Below are positions 49,871 to 63,800 of a stretch of DNA of 64,000 nt, one piece after another. Each line of letters begins with the position of its first letter. Position 1 is the stretch's first letter. The notes below the pieces were generated by a model. The model searched no databases. It saw nothing but the letters and a program-made list of their open reading frames with translations, and was not told the origin of the DNA. Made by a program: the position numbers and the translations under genes. Source of the DNA: Sanderia malayensis (lineage: Eukaryota > Cnidaria > Scyphozoa > Semaeostomeae > Pelagiidae); the NCBI GenBank assembly GCA_013076295.1, contig RQOL01000430.1, positions 62,001-126,000 on the forward strand. The letters are read 5' to 3'.

Positions 49871-52800
49871 TTCCCACAATTTACACATGAATCCACGTAA
49901 TTTCAGCTAAAACATAATAAAGTACAACTTTATTTACATAATTTTAGTGATAATTACACCTATTCCCACAATTTACAATGGATCCGATATTAAAATTAAT
50001 TCCCACAATTTTCAAATGACTCCACGTAACCACAACTAAAACTTTATGGAATTCATCTTTGGTTACCCTTTTTCACTGATGATAATGACACTCATTCCAA
50101 CCGTTTACAGATGAATCCGATATTAACGTTATTTCCCACAACTTAGGCATCAATCCCATATTAATGTTCCTTCCCACAATTTTCACATGAATCCACGTAA
50201 TTTCAGCTAAAACATAATAAAGTAGACCTTTATTTACATGTTTTCAATCATAATTACATCTATTCCCACAATTTACAATGAATCCGATATTAAAATTCAT
50301 TCCCACAACTTTCAAATGAATCCACGTAACCACAGCTAAAACTATATGGCATGCATCTTTGGTTACGTCTTTTCATTGATATTGACACTCATTTCCACAA
50401 TTTACGCATGAATCCATGTAACTGCAGCTAAAAGGTATTAAAACACCGCCCTATTTAGTTGTTTTCAGTGATAATAACATTCATTCCCACAATTTAAACA
50501 TGAATTCAATATTAACGTTTAATCCCTCAATTTACAAAGGATCCACGCAAATACAGATAGAAAGACTTAAAATGCACCCTTATTTACTTGCCTTCAATGA
50601 TTTTAACATTTATTCCCACAGTTTAAACATGAATCCGATATTAATGTTTATTCCCACAATCTACACATCAATCCATGTATTTTTAGCTAAACCAAAATAC
50701 AGTACACCTTTATTAAAATGTTTTAGTTATATTAACATTTATTCCCATAATTTACAATGAATCCGATATTAAAATTCAATCCCACAACTTTCAAATGAAT
50801 CCACGTAAGCACAGCTAAAAGTAATTGGAATGCATCTTTGGTTACCTCTTTTCACTGATGATATTTACACCCAATCCCACAATTTGCGCATGAATCCATG
50901 TAAATACAGCTAAAACGTATTAAAATACACCCTTCTTTACTTGTTTTCAGTGATATTAGCATTCAATCCCACAAATTAAACATCAATCCAATATTAGCGT
51001 TCATTCCCACAATTTACACGTGAGTCCATGTAACGGCAGCTAAAAGGTATTAAAAAACACCCTTATTTACTTGTTTTCAGTGATATTAACATTTATTCCC
51101 TGAATTTACACATGAATCCGATAGTAACGTTCTTTCCACAATTTACGCATAAATCCCCATAACCACAGTTCAAACTCTTTAAAATACACTAATACTTACT
51201 GGTTTTCAGTGATATTAATATTCATTCCCACAAGTTAACACATGAATCCGGTAATAACGTTCATTCCCACAATTTACACATGAATCCACGTAAATTCAGC
51301 TAAAACATAATAAGGTACAACTTTATTTACATGTTTTTAGTGATAATTGCATCTAATCCCACAATTTACACTGAATCCGATATTATAATTAATTCCAAAA
51401 ATTTTCAAATGAATACACGTAGGCACAGCTAAAACTAATTGGAAGGCATCTTTGGTTACCTCTTTTCACTGATGATATTGTTACTTATTCCCACAATTTA
51501 TACATGAATCCACGTAATTTAAGGTAAAACATAATAAAGTAGACCTTAATTTACATGTTTTTAGTGATAATTACATCTATTCCCACAATTTACAATGAAT
51601 CCGATACTAAAATTTATTCTCACGATTTTCAAATGAATCCACGTAACCACAACTAAAACTCTATGGAATGCATCTTTGGTTACGTCTTTTCACTGATATT
51701 GACACCCATTCCCACACTTTACGCATGAATCCATGTAACTGCAGCTTAAAGGTATTAAAAAACACCCTTATTTACTTGTTTTCAGTGATATTAACATTTA
51801 TTCCCACAATTTACACATGAATCCGATATTAACGTTCGTTCCCACAATTTACGCATGAGTCCCCATAACTACTGCTCACACTATTTAAGATACCCCCTTA
51901 TTTACTGGTTTTCAGTGATAGTAGCTAACATTCATTCCCACAATTTAGACAAAAATCAGATATTGACGTTGATTCCCATAATTAACACATGAATCCCATT
52001 ATAACCTTCTTTCTCACAATTTACACATTAATCCACCTAATTTCAGCTAAAACATAATAAATTACACCTTTACCTACATGTTTTTAGTGATAATTACATC
52101 TGTTCCCACAATTTACAATGAATCCGATATTAAAATTAATTCCCACAATTTTCAAATGAATCCACGTAACCAAAGCTAAAGCTATATGGAATGCATCTTT
52201 GGTTACGTTTTTCACTGATATTGACACCCATTCCCAAAAATTACGCATGAATCCATGTAACTGCAGCTAAAAGGTATTAAAAAACACCATTATGTACTTG
52301 TTTTCAGTGATATTAACATTTATTCCCACAATTTACACATGAATCCGATATTAGCGTTCCTTCCCACAATTTACGCACGAGTCCCCGTAACTACTGCTCG
52401 CACTCCTTAAAATACACCGTTATTTATTTGTTTTCAGTGATATTAACATTCATTCCCACAATTTAAACATGATTCCGATATTAACGTTCATTCCCACAAT
52501 TTACACATGATTTCGATATGAACGTTCCTTCCCATAATTTATGCATAAATCCCCATAACTACTGCTCACACTCTTTAAAATACACCGTTACTTATTTGTT
52601 TTCTGTGATATTAACATTCATTCCCACAATTTCAACATGAAACCGATATTAACGTTCATTCCCACAATTTACACATGAATCCGATATGAACGTTCCTTCC
52701 CACAATTTATGGATAAACCCCCATAACTACAGTTCACACTCCTTAAAAAACACCATTTTTGACTTGTTTTCGGTGATATTAACATTTATTCCCACAATTT

Positions 52801-55800
52801 ACACATGAATCCGATATTAACGTTTCTTCCCACAATGTAGGCATGAGTCCCCATAACTACTGCTCAAACTCTTTAAAATACACCGTTATTTATATGTTTT
52901 CAGTGATATTAACGTTCACTCCCACAAGTTAACACATGAATCCTATAATAACCTTCATTCCCACAATTTACACATGAATCCACGTAATTTCAGCAAAAAC
53001 ATAATAAAGTACTACTTTATTTACATAGTTTTAGTGATAATTACACCTATTCCCACAATTTACAATGAGTCCGATATTAAAATTAATTCCCACAATTTTC
53101 AAATGAATCCAAGTAACCACAACTAAAACTTTATGGAATTCATCTTTGGTTACCCCTTTTCACTGTTTATAATGACACTCATTCCAACAGTTTACACATG
53201 AATCCGATATTAACGTTCCTTCCCACAACTTACGCATGAATCCCATATTAATGTTCCTTCCCACAATTTACACATGAATCCACGTAATTTCAGCTAAAAC
53301 ATAATAAAGTAGACCTTTATTTACATATTTTCAACCATAACTACATCTATTCCAACAATTTACAATGAATCCGATATTGAAATTAATTCCCACAATTTTC
53401 AAATGAATCCACATAACAACAACTAAAACTTCATGGAATTCATCTTTGGTTACCTCTTTTCACTGATGATATTGTTACTTATTCCCACAATTTACACATG
53501 AATCCACGTAATTTCAGGTAAAACATAATAAAGTAGACCTTAATTTACATGTTTTTAGTGATAATTACATCTATTCCCACAATTTACAATGAATCCGATA
53601 CTAAAATTAATTCTCACGATTTTCAAATGAATCCACGTAGCCACAACTAAAACTATATGGAATGCATCATGGGTTACGTCTTTTCACTGATATTGACACC
53701 CATTCCCACATTTTACGCATGAATCCAAGTAACTGCAGCTAAAAGATATTAAAAAAACAGCCTTATTTAGTTGTTTTCAGTGATATTAAAATTCATTCCC
53801 ACAATTTACACATGAATCCGATATGAACGTTCCTTCCCACAGTTTATGCATAAATCCCCATAACTACTGCTCGCACTCTTTAAAATACACCGTTGCTTAT
53901 TTGTTTTCTGTGATATTAACATTCATTCCCACAATTTCAACATGAACCCGATATTAACGTTCATTCCCACAATTTACACATGAATCCGATATGAATGTTC
54001 CTTCCCACAATTTATGGATAAATCCCCATAACTACAGTTCACACTCCTTAAAAAACACCATTTTTGACTTGTTTTCGGTGATATTAACATTTATTCCCAC
54101 AATTTACACATGAATCCGATATTAACGTTTCTTCCCACAATTTAGGCATGAGTCCCCATAACTACTGCTCAAACTCTTTAAAATACACCGTTATTTATAT
54201 GTTTTCAGTGATATTAACGTTCACTCCCACAAGTTAACAAATGAATCCTATAATAACCTTCATTCCCACAATTTACACATGAATCCACGTAATTTCAGCA
54301 AAAACATAATAAAGTACTACTTTATTTGCATAGTTTTAGTGATAATTACACCTATTCCCACAATTTACAATGAGTCCGATATTAAAATTAATTCCCACAA
54401 TTTTCAAATGACTCCACGTAACCACAACTAAAACTTTATGGAATTCATCTTTGGTTACCCTTTTTCACTGATGATAATGACACTCATTCCAACAGTTTAC
54501 AGATGAGTCCGATATTAACGTTATTTCCCACAACTTAGGCATCAATCCCATATTAATGTTCCTTCCCACAATTTTCACATGAATCCACGTAATTTCAGCT
54601 AAAACATAATAAAGTAGACCTTTATTTACATGTTTTCAATCATAATTACATCTATTCCCACAATTTACAATGAATCCGATATTAAAATTCTTTCCCACAA
54701 CTTTCAAATGAATCCACGTAACCACAACTAAAACTATATGGAATGCATCTTTGATTACGTCTTTTCACTGATATTGACACCCATTCCCACAATTTACGCA
54801 TGAATTCAAGTAACTGCAGATAAAAGGTATTAAAACACCGCCGTATTTAGTTGTTTTCAGTGATATTAACATTTATTCCCACAATTTACACATGAATCCG
54901 ATATTAACGTTCCTTCCCACAATTTACGCATGAGTCCCCATAACTACTGCTCACACTCCTTAAAATACACCGTTATTTATTTGTTTTCGGTGATACTAAC
55001 ATTCATTCCCACAATTTTCAAACTAATCCACGTAACCACAGCTAAAAGTATATGGAATACATCTTTGGTTAAGTCTTTTCACTGATATTGACACCCATTC
55101 CCAAAATTTACGCATGAATCCATGTAACTGCAGCTAAAAGGTATTAAAAAACACCCTTATTTACTTGTTTTCAGTGATATTAACATTTATTCCCTGAATT
55201 TACACATGAATCCGATAGTAACGTTCTTTCCACAATTTACGCATAAATCCCCATAACCACAGTTCAAACTCTTTAAAATACACTAATACTTACTGGTTTT
55301 CAGTGATATTAATATTCATTCCCACAAGTTAACACATGAATCCGGTAATAACGTTCATTCCCACAGTTTACACATGAATCCACGTAAATTCAGCTAAAAC
55401 ATAATAAGGTACAACTTTATTTACATGCTTTTATTGATAATTGCATCTAATCCCACAATTTACACTGAATCCGATATTATAATTAATTCCAAAAATTTTC
55501 AAATAAATACACGTAGGCACAGCTAAAACTAATTGGAAGGCATCTTTGGTTACCTCTTTTCACTGATGATATTGTTACTTATTCCCACAATTTATACATG
55601 AATCCACGTAATTTAAGGTAAAACATAATAAAGTAGACCTTAATTTACATGTTTTTAGTGATAATTACATCTATTCCCACAATTTACAATGAATCCGATA
55701 CTAAAATTTATTCTCACGATTTTCAAATGAATCCACGTAACCACAACTAAAACTATATGGAATGCATCTTTGGTTACGTCTTTTCACTGATATTGACACC

Positions 55801-56016
55801 CATTCCCACACTTTACGCATGAATCCATGTAACTGCAGGTTAAAGGTATTAAAAAATTCCCTTATTTACTTGTTTTCAGTGATATTAACATTTATTCCCA
55901 CAATTTACACATGAATCCGATATTAACGTTCGTTCCCAAAATTTACGCATGAGTCCCCATAACTACTGCTCACACTATTTAAGATACCCCCTTATTTACT
56001 GGTTTTCAGTGATATT

Positions 56017-57265
56017 AGCTAACATTCATTCCAACAATTTAGACATAAATCAGATATTAACGTTCATTCCCATAATTTACACATGAAGCCCATTATAACC
56101 TTCTTTCTCACAATTTACACATTAATCCACGTAATTTCAGCTAAAACATAATAAATTACACCTTTATCTACATGTTTTTAGTGATAATTACATCTGTTCC
56201 CACAATTTACAATGAATCCGATATTAAAATTAATTCCCACAATTTTCAAATGAATCCACGTAACCACAGCTAAAGCTATATGGAATGCATCTTTGGTTAA
56301 GTTTTTCACTGATATTGACACCCATTCCCAAAAATTACGCATGAATCCATGTAACTGCAGCTAAAAGGTATTAAAAAACACCATTATTTACTTGTTTTCA
56401 GTGATATTAACATTTATTCCCACAATTTACACATGAATCCGATATTAGCGTTCCTTCCCACAATTTACGCATGAGTCCCCATAACTACTGCTCACACTAA
56501 TTAAAATACCCCCTTATTTACTGGTTTTCAGTGATATTAGCTAACATTCATTCCCACAATTTAGACAAAAATCAGATATTGACGTTGATTCTCATAATTA
56601 ACACATGAATCCCATTATAACCTTCTTTCTCACAATTTACACATTAATCCACGTAATTTCAGCTAAAACATAATAAATTACACCTTTATCTACATGTTTT
56701 TAGTGATAATTACATCTGTTCTCACAATTTACAATCAATCCGATATTAAAATTAATTCCCACAATTTTCAAATGAATCCACGTAACCACAGCTAAAGCTA
56801 TATGGAATGCATCTTTGGTTAAGTTTGTCACTGATATTGACACCCATTCCCAAAAACTACGCATGAATCCATGTAACTGCAGCTAAAAGATATTAAAAAA
56901 CACCATTATTTACTTGTTTTCAGTGATATTAACATTTATTCCCACAGTTTACACATGAATCCGATATTAGCGTTCCTTCCCACAATTTACGCATGAGTCC
57001 CCATAACTACTGCTCACACTAATTAAAATACCCCCTTATTCACTGGTTTTCAGTGATATTAGCTAACATTCATTCCCACAATTTAGACAAAAATCAGATA
57101 TTAACGTTGATTCCCATAATTAACACATGAATCCCATTATAACCTTCTTTCTCACAATTTACACATTAATCCACGTAATTTCAGCTAAAACATAATAAAT
57201 TACACCTTTATCTACATGTTTTTAGTGATAATTACATCTGTTCCCACAATTTACAATGAATCCGA
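56017..57265 (+). repeat. 522-bp HOR cluster 4 (two units plus a partial third)
   Basis: Markers GCTAACATTCATTC at 56017, 56540 and 57061 (523 and 521 bp apart). The third unit breaks at about 57266, where TTAAAATT continues as CATTCCC instead of AATTCCC. It lies inside the 7.93-kb unit 1; the corresponding part of unit 2 is beyond the window. Confidence 0.85.
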
Positions 57266-57800
57266 TATTAAAATTCATTCCCACAACTTTCAAATGAATC
57301 CACGTAACCACAGCTAAAACTATATGGAATGCATCTTTGGTTACGTCTTTTCATTGATATTGATACCCATTCCCACAATTTACGCTTGAATCCATGTAAC
57401 TGCAGCTAAAAGGTATTAAAACACACCTATATTTTACCTGTTTTCCCTGATAATAACATTCATTCCCACAATTTAAACATGACTTCAATATTAACGTTTA
57501 TTCCCTCAATTTACAAATGGATCCACGCAAATACAACTAGAAAGACTTAAAATGCACCCTTATTTACTTGCTTTCAGTGATATTAACATTCATTCCCACA
57601 ATTTAAACATGAATCCTATATTAACGTTCATTCCCACACTTTACACATGAATCCGATATGAACGTTCCTTCCCACAATTTATGGATAAATCCCCATAACT
57701 ACTGCTCACACTCTTTAAAATACACCGTTATTTATATGTTTTCAGTGATATTAACGTTCACTCCCACAACTTAACACATGAATCCTATAATAACCTTCAT
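57266..57800 (+). repeat. Linker with a copy of the ACTAGAAAG cassette variant
   Basis: Contains C and D modules, then ATGACTTCAATATTAACG, AAATGGATCC and CAACTAGAAAGACTT. This is the variant otherwise found only in the insert-bearing domain (near 3610, 6190 and 11590), here without any 178-bp insert. It joins the 1.39-kb block near 57580. Confidence 0.75.
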
Positions 57801-60800
57801 TCCCACAATTTACACATGAATCCACGTAATTTCAGCAAAAACATAATAAAGTACAACTTTATTTACATAATTTTAGTGATAATTACACCTATTCCCACAA
57901 TTTACAATGGATCCGATATTAAAATTTAATTCCCACAATTTTCAAATGACTCCACGTAACCACAACTAAAACTTTATGGAATTCATCTTTGGTTACCCTT
58001 TTTTACTGATGATAATGACACTCATTCCAACCGTTTACAGATGAATCCGATATTAACGTTATTTCCCACAACTTAGGCATCAATCCCATATTAATGTTCC
58101 TTCCCACAATTTTCACATGAATCCACGTAATTTCAGCTAAAACATAATAAAGTAGACCTTTATTTACATGTTTTCAATCATAATTACATCTATTCCCACA
58201 ATTTACAATGAATACGATATTAAAATTCATTCCCACAACTTTCAAATGAATCCACGTAACCACAGCTAAAACTATATGGCATGCATCTTTGGTTACGTCT
58301 TTTCATTGATATTGACACTCATTTCCACAATTTACGCATGAATCCATGTAACTGCAGCTAAAAGGTATTAAAACACCGCCCTATTTAGTTGTTTTCAGTG
58401 ATAATAACATTCATTCCCACAATTTAAACATGAATTCAATATTAACGTTTAATCCCTCAATTTACAAAGGATCCACGCAAATACAGATAGAAAGACTTAA
58501 AATGCACCCTTATTTACTTGCCTTCAATGATTTTAACATTTATTCCCACAGTTTAAACATGAATCCGATATTAATGTTTATTCCCACAATCTACACATCA
58601 ATCCATGTATTTTTAGCTAAACCAAAATAAAGTACACCTTTATTAAAATGTTTTAGTTATATTAACATTTATTCCCATAATTTACAATGAATCCGATATT
58701 AAAATTCAATCCCACAACTTTCAAATGAATCCACGTAAGCACAGCTAAAAGTAATTGGAATGCATCTTTGGTTACCTCTTTTCACTGATGATATTTACAC
58801 CCAATCCCACAATTTGCGCATGAATCCATGTAAATACAGCTAAAACGTATTAAAATACACCCTTCTTTACTTGTTTTCAGTGATATTAGCATTCAATCCC
58901 ACAAATTAAACATCAATCCAATATTAGCGTTCATTCCCACAATTTACACGTGAGTCCATGTAACGGCAGCTAAAAGGTATTAAAAAACACCCTTATTTAC
59001 TTGTTTTCAGTGATATTAACATTTATTCCCTGAATTTACACATGAATCCGATAGTAACGTTCTTTCCACAATTTACGCATAAATCCCCATAACCACAGTT
59101 CAAACTCTTTAAAATACACTAATACTTACTGGTTTTCAGTGATATTAATATTCATTCCCACAAGTTAACACATGAATCCGGTAATAACGTTCATTCCCAC
59201 AATTTACACATGAATCCACGTAAATTCAGCTAAAACATAATAAGGTACAACTTTATTTACATGTTTTTAGTGATAATTGCATCTAATCCCACAATTTACA
59301 CTGAATCCGATATTATAATTAATTCCAAAAATTTTCAAATGAATACACGTAGGCACAGCTAAAACTAATTGGAAGGCATCTTTGGTTACCTCTTTTCACT
59401 GATGATATTGTTACTTATTCCCACAATTTATACATGAATCCACGTAATTTAAGGTAAAACATAATAAAGTAGACCTTAATTTACATGTTTTTAGTGATAA
59501 TTACATCTATTCCCACAATTTACAATGAATCCGATACTAAAATTTATTCTCACGATTTTCAAATGAATCCACGTAACCACAACTAAAACTCTATGGAATG
59601 CATCTTTGGTTACGTCTTTTCACTGATATTGACACCCATTCCCACACTTTACGCATGAATCCATGTAACTGCAGCTTAAAGGTATTAAAAAACACCCTTA
59701 TTTACTTGTTTTCAGTGATATTAACATTTATTCCCACAATTTACACATGAATCCGATATTAACGTTCGTTCCCACAATTTACGCATGAGTCCCCATAACT
59801 ACTGCTCACACTATTTAAGATACCCCCTTATTTACTGGTTTTCAGTGATAGTAGCTAACATTCATTCCCACAATTTAGACAAAAATCAGATATTGACGTT
59901 GATTCCCATAATTAACACATGAATCCCATTATAACCTTCTTTCTCACAATTTACACATTAATCCACCTAATTTCAGCTAAAACATAATAAATTACACCTT
60001 TACCTACATGTTTTTAGTGATAATTACATCTGTTCCCACAATTTACAATGAATCCGATATTAAAATTAATTCCCACAATTTTCAAATGAATCCACGTAAC
60101 CAAAGCTAAAGCTATATGGAATGCATCTTTGGTTACGTTTTTCACTGATATTGACACCCATTCCCAAAAATTACGCATGAATCCATGTAACTGCAGCTAA
60201 AAGGTATTAAAAAACACCATTATGTACTTGTTTTCAGTGATATTAACATTTATTCCCACAATTTACACATGAATCCGATATTAGCGTTCCTTCCCACAAT
60301 TTACGCACGAGTCCCCGTAACTACTGCTCGCACTCCTTAAAATACACCGTTATTTATTTGTTTTCAGTGATATTAACATTCATTCCCACAATTTAAACAT
60401 GATTCCGATATTAACGTTCATTCCCACAATTTACACATGATTTCGATATGAACTTTCCTTCCCATAATTTATGCATAAATCCCCATAACTACTGCTCACA
60501 CTCTTTAAAATACACCGTTACTTATTTGTTTTCTGTGATATTAACATTCATTCCCACAATTTCAACATGAAACCGATATTAACGTTCATTCCCACAATTT
60601 ACACATGAATCCGATATGAACGTTCCTTCCCACAATTTATGGATAAACCCCCATAACTACAGTTCACACTCCTTAAAAAACACCATTTTTGACTTGTTTT
60701 CGGTGATATTAACATTTATTCCCACAATTTACACATGAATCCGATATTAACGTTTCTTCCCACAATGTAGGCATGAGTCCCCATAACTACTGCTCAAACT

Positions 60801-63800
60801 CTTTAAAATACACCGTTATTTATATGTTTTCAGTGATATTAACGTTCACTCCCACAAGTTAACACATGAATCCTATAATAACCTTCATTCCCACAATTTA
60901 CACATGAATCCACGTAATTTCAGCAAAAACATAATAAAGTACTACTTTATTTACATAGTTTTAGTGATAATTACACCTATTCCCACAATTTACAATGAGT
61001 CCGATATTAAAATTAATTCCCACAATTTTCAAATGAATCCACGTAACCACAACTAAAACTTTATGGAATTCATCTTTGGTTACCCCTTTTCACTGTTTAT
61101 AATGACACTCATTCCAACAGTTTACACATGAATCCGATATTAACGTTCCTTCCCACAACTTACGCATGAATCCCATATTAATGTTCCTTCCCACAATTTA
61201 CACATGAATCCACGTAATTTCAGCTAAAACATAATAAAGTAGACCTTTATTTACATATTTTCAACCATAACTACATCTATTCCAACAATTTACAATGAAT
61301 CCGATATTGAAATTAATTCCCACAATTTTCAAATGAATCCACATAACAACAACTAAAACTTCATGGAATTCATCTTTGGTTACCTCTTTTCACTGATGAT
61401 ATTGTTACTTATTCCCACAATTTACACATGAATCCACGTAATTTCAGGTAAAACATAATAAAGTAGACCTTAATTTACATGTTTTTAGTGATAATTACAT
61501 CTATTCCCACAATTTACAATGAATCCGATACTAAAATTAATTCTCACGATTTTCAAATGAATCCACGTAGCCACAACTAAAACTATATGGAATGCATCAT
61601 GGGTTACGTCTTTTCACTGATATTGACACCCATTCCCACATTTTACGCATGAATCCAAGTAACTGCAGCTAAAAGATATTAAAAAAACAGCCTTATTTAC
61701 TTGTTTTCAGTGATATTAACATGTATTTTCACAATTTACACATGAATCCGATATTAACGTTCCTTCCCATAATTTACGCATGGGTCCCCATAACTACTGC
61801 TCGCACTCCTTAAAATACACCGTTATTTATTTGTTTTCAGTGATATTAAAATTCATTCCCACAATTTACACATGAATCCGATATGAACGTTCCTTCCCAC
61901 AGTTTATGCATAAATCCCCATAACTACTGCTCGCACTCTTTAAAATACACCGTTGCTTATTTGTTTTCTGTGATATTAACATTCATTCCCACAATTTCAA
62001 CATGAACCCGATATTAACGTTCATTCCCACAATTTACACATGAATCCGATATGAATGTTCCTTCCCACAATTTATGGATAAATCCCCATAACTACAGTTC
62101 ACACTCCTTAAAAAACACCATTTTTGACTTGTTTTCGGTGATATTAACATTTATTCCCACAATTTACACATGAATCCGATATTAACGTTTCTTCCCACAA
62201 TTTAGGCATGAGTCCCCATAACTACTGCTCAAACTCTTTAAAATACACCGTTATTTATATGTTTTCAGTGATATTAACGTTCACTCCCACAAGTTAACAA
62301 ATGAATCCTATAATAACCTTCATTCCCAGAATTTACACATGAATCCACGTAATTTCAGCAAAAACATAATAAAGTACTACTTTATTTGCATAGTTTTAGT
62401 GATAATTACACCTATTCCCACAATTTACAATGAGTCCGATATTAAAATTAATTCCCACAATTTTCAAATGACTCCACGTAACCACAACTAAAACTTTATG
62501 GAATTCATCTTTGGTTACCCTTTTTCACTGATGATAATGACACTCATTCCAACAGTTTACAGATGAGTCCGATATTAACGTTATTTCCCACAACTTAGGC
62601 ATCAATCCCATATTAATGTTCCTTCCCACAATTTTCACATGAATCCACGTAATTTCAGGTAAAACATAATAAAGTAGACCTTTATTTACATGTTTTCAAT
62701 CATAATTACATCTATTCCCACAATTTACAATGAATCCGATATTAAAATTCTTTCCCACAACTTTCAAATGAATCCACGTAACCACAACTAAAACTATATG
62801 GAATGCATCTTTGATTACGTCTTTTCACTGATATTGACACCCATTCCCACAATTTACGCATGAATTCAAGTAACTGCAGATAAAAGGTATTAAAACACCG
62901 CCGTATTTAGTTGTTTTCAGTGATATTAACATTTATTCCCACAATTTACACATGAATCCGATATTAACGTTCCTTCCCACAATTTACGCATGAGTCCCCA
63001 TAACTACTGCTCACATTCCTTAAAATACACCGTTATTTATTTGTTTTCGGTGATACTAACATTCATTCCCACAATTTTCAAACTAATCCACGTAACCACA
63101 GCTAAAAGTATATGGAATACATCTTTGGTTAAGTCTTTTCACTGATATTGACACCCATTCCCAAAATTTACGCATGAATCCATATAACTGCAGCTAAAAG
63201 GTATTAAAAAACACCCTTATTTACTTGTTTTCAGTGATATTAACATTTATTCCCTGAATTTACACATGAATCCGATAGTAACGTTCTTTCCACAATTTAC
63301 GCATAAATCCCCATAACCACAGATCAAACTCTTTAAAATACACTAATACTTACTGGTTTTCAGTGATATTAATATTCATTCCCACAAGTTAACACATGAA
63401 TCCGGTAATAACGTTCATTCCCACAGTTTACACATGAATCCACGTAAATTCAGCTAAAACATAATAAGGTACAACTTTATTTACATGCTTTTAGTGATAA
63501 TTGCATCTAATCCCACAATTTACACTGAATCCGATATTATAATTAATTCCAAAAATTTTCAAATAAATACACGTAGGCACAGCTAAAACTAATTGGAAGG
63601 CATCTTTGGTTACCTCTTTTCACTGATGATATTGTTACTTATTCCCACAATTTATACATGAATCCACGTAATTTAAGGTAAAACATAATAAAGTAGACCT
63701 TAATTTACATGTTTTTAGTGATAATTACATCTATTCCCACAATTTACAATGAATCCGATACTAAAATTTATTCTCACGATTTTCAAATGAATCCACGTAA

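Larger units (their letters stand above)
49871..57800 (+). repeat. 7.93-kb tandem HOR, unit 1
   Basis: Positions 50500 and 51891 align with 58430 and 59821, both at an offset of 7930. The differences I could see by eye were few: single substitutions (for example 50699, 53111, 58214, 60454), a one-base indel near 57925, and a 130-bp A-B module pair absent here at about 53771. The unit joins a 1.39-kb block, a long block shared with 27.4-32.7 kb, a 522-bp cluster and a short linker. Confidence 0.88.
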
